From the NCBI GenBank assembly GCA_003219355.1, contig QHOQ01000102.1, positions 1-17,916 of the forward strand: a DNA stretch of 17,916 nucleotides, written 5' to 3'. The DNA is from Verrucomicrobiota bacterium. Its GTDB lineage: Bacteria; Verrucomicrobiota; Verrucomicrobiia; Chthoniobacterales; UBA10450. Each line of letters starts with the position of its first letter. Position 1 is the first letter of the stretch. The position numbers and the translations under genes are program-made. The notes beneath the pieces are model-generated. The model had not been told where the DNA came from. It worked only from the letters and a program-made list of their open reading frames with translations, and searched no databases. This document shows, in pieces, positions 14,903 through 17,916 of this stretch.

Positions 14903-15796
14903 TTAAGATAATTCGCCGGCCCGATAGAGTGGGAAATAGCCTGAGTTGATTTGAGTTGTTCCTGTCAACAACCGGTAACTTTCACAATCGCAGATGGAAC
15001 CGCAGAAGTATTTCACCTTTTCGCCAGTGGCCCATCCGCGCTTAAATCTGGACAGGCCGTCGCGTGCGGTTTCCTCCATGCCGGCTCCTGCTCCGAGGTC
15101 GATCCAGCGAACCGCGCCTTCGTGATGCTGCTTGAATTCGGTAATAGCAGACCAATGAAGTGCGTAAGCAGCTCCGAGCGAGTACCCTTCCTGATCAGAG
15201 GCGCCCAAGTGACTGTAAGCAACCCCGGATTGAATATACCAGAGATGCATTCCAATAGTTTTTCCGTTTCGGATCGCCTGAAAAGCAACCAGTCCCGGTA
15301 CTTCGAACTGACCTGCAAATGCAGTCCTTGAAAAGGCCTTGATCCCTCGAAGGTGATGCCGCTCAACGAGGATTTGATAAAGGCGCACCCAGCCATCCAA
15401 GGCCGCTTTCGGATCGTCGACCAACCTGACCTGCATTTGTTTCAAGGCTTTCCTGGCGTAATACCGATGGTGTCGGTTTATGTGGCGGTCAATGGAGTTG
15501 CTGATATCGATAACGAAATGCTTTTTGAAGGGACGGACGAGCTGAAAATATTGCGAAAGATCCGCAGCGGTAATGGGCGCGAACGGATCTGGCACTACTG
15601 AAATGGTTACATGAATGTCGGCAGGCAACTTAGTCCAGTCTGCGCAGCAAAATAACGGGTAGCAACCGATCGCGTCCTTCAGATCAGAATTCGGGATAGC
15701 GCGTTCGAGTAACCACCCGCCGCACTGCGGCAGCTCGACCGGAGTACCAAATTCGCTCAGCGACTTCACGTAAAGCCGATGCAGATATCCCGTCAT
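14903..15796 (-). CDS. FemAB/GNAT-like N-acyltransferase
   Basis: This 297-residue protein resembles the FemAB/BioF2-like branch of GNAT acyltransferases. The visible signs are the basic helix HINRHHRYYARKALK (residues 105-119), the strand AFQAIRNGKTIGMHLWY (171-187) followed by AYSHLGASD, and the late LSRFKRGWATG (248-258) that typically closes the fold. Enzymes of this group in glycan loci often acylate amino sugars or add amino acids. The gene starts at ATG 15796, overlapping by 4 bp the stop of the upstream aminotransferase, so it likely acts on the product of that enzyme. Donor and acceptor are not predictable here. No signal peptide or membrane span is seen. Confidence 0.75.
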   Translation of the reverse strand: MTGYLHRLYVKSLSEFGTPVELPQCGGWLLERAIPNSDLKDAIGCYPLFCCADWTKLPADIHVTISVVPDPFAPITAADLSQYFQLVRPFKKHFVIDISNSIDRHINRHHRYYARKALKQMQVRLVDDPKAALDGWVRLYQILVERHHLRGIKAFSRTAFAGQFEVPGLVAFQAIRNGKTIGMHLWYIQSGVAYSHLGASDQEGYSLGAAYALHWSAITEFKQHHEGAVRWIDLGAGAGMEETARDGLSRFKRGWATGEKVKYFCGSICDCESYRLLTGTTQINSGYFPLYRAGELS

Positions 15797-16878
15797 AGCG
15801 AAATGTATCGCTTTAATTTGCTTACCATGCGCCTCATGTCGTCCCGGCCGTAGCGTTGGTCGGATGGGAGTGTCATGATTTCACTTGCGAGACGGTGGCT
15901 CGAGAGAAATTCCGCTGGGACAAGGTCGACAATTTCCCAGTGAACAGCTGGGTAGATCCGCACGTTGAAAAGTGCTCGACGCACCCGGTCTCTGTTTCGG
16001 ACGCGTATCGGAAAACCAAGCGGAACAACATAGCGCGGCAGATTTGGAAAGATCGCCAGTTCGCCTAATTCGGATACGAGAAACTCGTAGTTCCGTCGCC
16101 TACGCCTTTTGATGGTCGGCCAATCAACGATTCGCAGAATTGCGGTGCTGAGATCGCTCATTCGGCACGGTTCCATTGGACCCTGGGCTTCCGTCGACTG
16201 AAACATTTTGAACCAGCTTCGCTTGCCGCCGTATCGATCAAATTCCGCACGAAGGATCGAAGCTCTGGTGGCCTGCAAAAGCCATTGCGGAGGCGGAGCT
16301 GGAAAATCCGCGTCAGAAAGTTCGGCGTTTTTTTCGGCGAGAAGAATACCCCCATCTGGGACCCCGATAAATTTGCGAGGACTGAAAATGATGTAGTCCG
16401 CATGCGGAGAGAAGTCTCTATTTAGCATCGCCTGGCAGGCATCCTCTATGACCCGCGCCCCGCGCGCCCTGGCCTCAATTCCGTGCGAACTCCATGTATC
16501 GAACCCGAAGTAATCAGCAAATATCACCAGGTCTCCGGCATGAATTTCCGCGAGCCAGTCGTTGTCAGGAATCTTCAGCGAATCGTCTACCGCGTAAAAG
16601 CGCATGCGAACGCCGGCCTCGCGAGCCGCGTCGATCACGACACCGCAGATGTAGGAGGGAAGCCAGACGGTCGCGGGACGCAAAGCTCGCACCAATAATT
16701 TCACCGCAGACCGCGCAGTGGCTAGGAGGCGTTGACGCCCGCTCAGAAAAAGCGGAAATTCTTTGGCCTTCAAGGAGACATTGGATTCGAAAAACTCCAG
16801 TCCAAACATTCCTCCAAGGATGGAAGCATTCGATGCGGATATTAATGCAGCATCCTCACTCTTTTGGTTCGCTTTCAC
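15793..16878 (-). CDS. DegT/DnrJ/EryC1/StrS-like PLP aminotransferase
   Basis: This is a 361-residue fold-type I PLP enzyme. Asp146 in VIEDACQAM should bind the pyridine nitrogen, and Lys169 in FSPRKFIGVPDGG is the expected Schiff-base lysine. The lysine loop SPRKF...PDGG differs from the common SFH..K...GEGG form, so this is a divergent member. The GGMFGLE segment near residue 22-28 and LPSYICG near 73-79 (cofactor phosphate region) fit family relatives. These enzymes transaminate keto sugars to amino sugars for surface glycans. The GTG start 16878 gives an N-terminus running into GGMFGLE. It is coupled to the FemAB-like gene. A small upstream ORF overlaps its start by 23 bp. Confidence 0.8.
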   Translation of the reverse strand: MKANQKSEDAALISASNASILGGMFGLEFFESNVSLKAKEFPLFLSGRQRLLATARSAVKLLVRALRPATVWLPSYICGVVIDAAREAGVRMRFYAVDDSLKIPDNDWLAEIHAGDLVIFADYFGFDTWSSHGIEARARGARVIEDACQAMLNRDFSPHADYIIFSPRKFIGVPDGGILLAEKNAELSDADFPAPPPQWLLQATRASILRAEFDRYGGKRSWFKMFQSTEAQGPMEPCRMSDLSTAILRIVDWPTIKRRRRRNYEFLVSELGELAIFPNLPRYVVPLGFPIRVRNRDRVRRALFNVRIYPAVHWEIVDLVPAEFLSSHRLASEIMTLPSDQRYGRDDMRRMVSKLKRYISL

Positions 16879-17140
16879 GCCAGATCTCTCTGAGTCTCTG
16901 CCAGTCTAACGACGATTGCACAATGTGTCTCTCCAGCATTAATATCCGCTCAAGTGGTTCTCGAGTGATACGAGAAAACGCTTCGACTATTCCCGCCGAG
17001 GATGCGCTGAATAGAAAGGTATTCGCGTTGCGTCTGTTTTGGGGCAAGAATTCCCGATACTCGAGGCGGCGAGACCACTGAAAGCGAAAGTGAAATGGAC
17101 TACCTCCCTCCGTATCGTGCTTGCGAATTCGTCTAATCAT
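16856..17140 (-). CDS. Small hypothetical ORF upstream of the aminotransferase
   Basis: Not recognised. From ATG 17140 it would encode 94 residues: an Arg/Phe-rich N-terminal half (SPFHFRFQWSRRLEY) and a C-terminal half that could form amphipathic helices (PLERILMLERHIVQ, SSLDWQRLREIWRES). It would be the first gene of a three-gene - strand operon, overlapping the aminotransferase start by 23 bp. However, its ATG overlaps the ATG of the divergent methyltransferase, leaving no room for promoters, so either it is not a gene or one of the two starts lies further in. The other strand is also open across most of the region, so the open frame by itself is weak evidence. Confidence 0.35.
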   Translation of the reverse strand: MIRRIRKHDTEGGSPFHFRFQWSRRLEYREFLPQNRRNANTFLFSASSAGIVEAFSRITREPLERILMLERHIVQSSLDWQRLREIWRESEPKE

Positions 17141-17771
17141 GATGGACAAAGAGTATCTCGGTATCGTCTCGCATTACGAATCGTGTTTGCAACGTCACGG
17201 TGACACGCACCTTGGTGTTGATTGGCCGAGGCAAAGAGACGCGGAGATCTCTTATGGCGTCATGCTCGATGTCATTCGACCTGCCGATCGCAACGCGTCT
17301 GTTCAGTTGCTCGATTTCGGCTGTGGGGCTTCGCATCTTTACGAATACATTCTCACGCGCCGGATGGATCGCATCAGCTACTCTGGTCTCGACCTCTCTG
17401 AGAAGTTTATCGAACTGTCGAAGAGCAAGTTTCCTGCGGTGAATTACTATTGTGTCGATTTGCTCAATGAGGACACAACAATTCCAAACTTCGACTACAT
17501 CGTAATGAACGGAGTTTTCACAGAAAAGTGTGGGCTCTCCTTTGACGAAATGTTTTCTTATTTCAAACGGCTCGTAGCGAAAGTTTTCGAACACGCGGAA
17601 GTTGGTATCGCTTTTAACGCGATGTCCAAACAGGTGGATTGGGAGCGCGACGATCTCTTTCACCTGCCATTCGATATCCTCGCCTCCTTTTTAAGCCGGA
17701 AGGTGAGCCGAAATTTTATCTTCCGCCACGACTATGGCCTATATCAATACACCACATATGTTTACCATTAG
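17139..17771 (+). CDS. Class I SAM-dependent methyltransferase
   Basis: This 210-residue Rossmann-fold enzyme has motif I at residues 57-63 (LLDFGCG, with ASHLYEY after it), the acidic SAM-ribose contact at Asp85 in YSGLDLSEKF, motif II-like NYYCVDLL (102-109) and DYIVMNGVF (119-127). The C-terminal part carries AFNAMSKQVDWERDDLFHLP, a length and style seen in small-molecule or sugar methyltransferases. I chose ATG 17139 (an adjacent ATG at 17142 is equally possible) over the TTG at 17121, which would add six residues and overlap the divergent ORF more. No ribosome binding site is evident. It reads towards a second aminotransferase 55 bp downstream, suggesting an operon for a methylated amino sugar. 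Substrate unknown. Confidence 0.85.
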   Translation: MMDKEYLGIVSHYESCLQRHGDTHLGVDWPRQRDAEISYGVMLDVIRPADRNASVQLLDFGCGASHLYEYILTRRMDRISYSGLDLSEKFIELSKSKFPAVNYYCVDLLNEDTTIPNFDYIVMNGVFTEKCGLSFDEMFSYFKRLVAKVFEHAEVGIAFNAMSKQVDWERDDLFHLPFDILASFLSRKVSRNFIFRHDYGLYQYTTYVYH

Positions 17772-17826
17772 GTGTTTAGTGCTCGCTTTTCGATACACGC
17801 CGCACCCCACGCTCGCGGCCAGTTGA

Positions 17827-17916
17827 ATGATGAAGTCGAAAGTGGAGGAGCTTGCAATCTGGGGCGCTCCGCCGGCCTTTAAGCAGAAACTCCATGTGGG
17901 CCGTCCTAACATCGGA
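17827..17916 (+). CDS. DegT/DnrJ/EryC1/StrS aminotransferase, N-terminal fragment (cut by window end)
   Basis: Thirty codons are open to the window end from ATG 17827 (a second ATG follows at 17830). The residues ELAIWGAPPAF and LHVGRPNIG match the typical start of sugar aminotransferases of the DegT family, where the VGRPNIG segment leads into the PLP fold. A GTGGAGGAG-like stretch within the first codons belongs to the coding sequence and is not a ribosome binding site. It would be the second DegT-type gene of the locus and probably forms an operon with the methyltransferase upstream. Confidence 0.7.
   Translation, partial: MMKSKVEELAIWGAPPAFKQKLHVGRPNIG

Noticed and set aside
14888..14922. 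GGGCCG/CGGCCC hairpin as a terminator between convergent genes
   Set aside because: The loop is too long (23 bases) and there is no T-run on either strand.
16494..17081. + strand frame of 195 codons opposite the aminotransferase
   Set aside because: Arg/Ser-rich low-complexity translation, antisense to a recognisable PLP enzyme.
1..17916. CRISPR arrays, tRNA/rRNA genes, transposases
   Set aside because: No regularly spaced direct repeats, no tRNA or rRNA-like conserved stretches and no transposase motifs were found on reading both strands.

Overview
The window looks like a chromosomal piece of a moderately GC-rich Gram-negative bacterium, most likely a soil-type Verrucomicrobiota (Spartobacteria/Chthoniobacterales-like). 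That placement is an inference. It rests on the plsX-fabH-tatD housekeeping order, a TatD with a long internal insertion, scarce Shine-Dalgarno signals, palindromic intergenic repeats of a kind I associate with this group, and the style of the glycosyltransferases. No rRNA, tRNA, CRISPR array, transposase or phage gene was seen.

Left third (1-4983), housekeeping: the 3' end of plsX, then fabH, a TatD-family hydrolase and an L,D-transpeptidase-like lipoprotein, all on the + strand with short gaps or overlaps. Facing them on the - strand are gmd (GDP-mannose 4,6-dehydratase) and rph (RNase PH). A 62-bp imperfect palindrome sits exactly between the converging lipoprotein and gmd genes. A heptamer repeat/inverted repeat overlaps the tatD start.

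Middle (5010-12863), cell-surface glycan region: a membrane-embedded PMT/ArnT-like glycosyltransferase (-), a small lysine-rich hypothetical gene, three tandem paralogous GT2 glycosyltransferases that overlap by 1-4 bp and share an unusual C-terminal region of about 200 residues, and a NodB-type polysaccharide deacetylase with a three-repeat fascin-like (beta-trefoil) C-terminus but no signal peptide.

Right part (12864-17916): a visibly AT-richer two-gene cassette (TauD/TfdA-like dioxygenase and aldo/keto reductase, 4-bp overlap) that looks horizontally acquired, followed by about 180 bp of what may be gene debris. Then come a - strand pair (DegT/DnrJ-like aminotransferase and FemAB/GNAT-like acyltransferase, 4-bp overlap), possibly led by a small unknown ORF, a divergent + strand SAM-dependent methyltransferase, and the first 30 codons of a second DegT-type aminotransferase cut off by the window end.

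Working model (inference): gmd supplies a GDP-4-keto-6-deoxy sugar; the DegT enzymes, the FemAB-like enzyme and the methyltransferase make modified (amino, acylated, methylated) sugars; the GT2 enzymes and the GT39-like protein transfer sugars; and the deacetylase trims N- or O-acetyl groups. The most unusual item is the triplicated GT2 family, whose C-terminal part looks like one conserved domain split by an inserted, apparently order-swapped Ig-like module.
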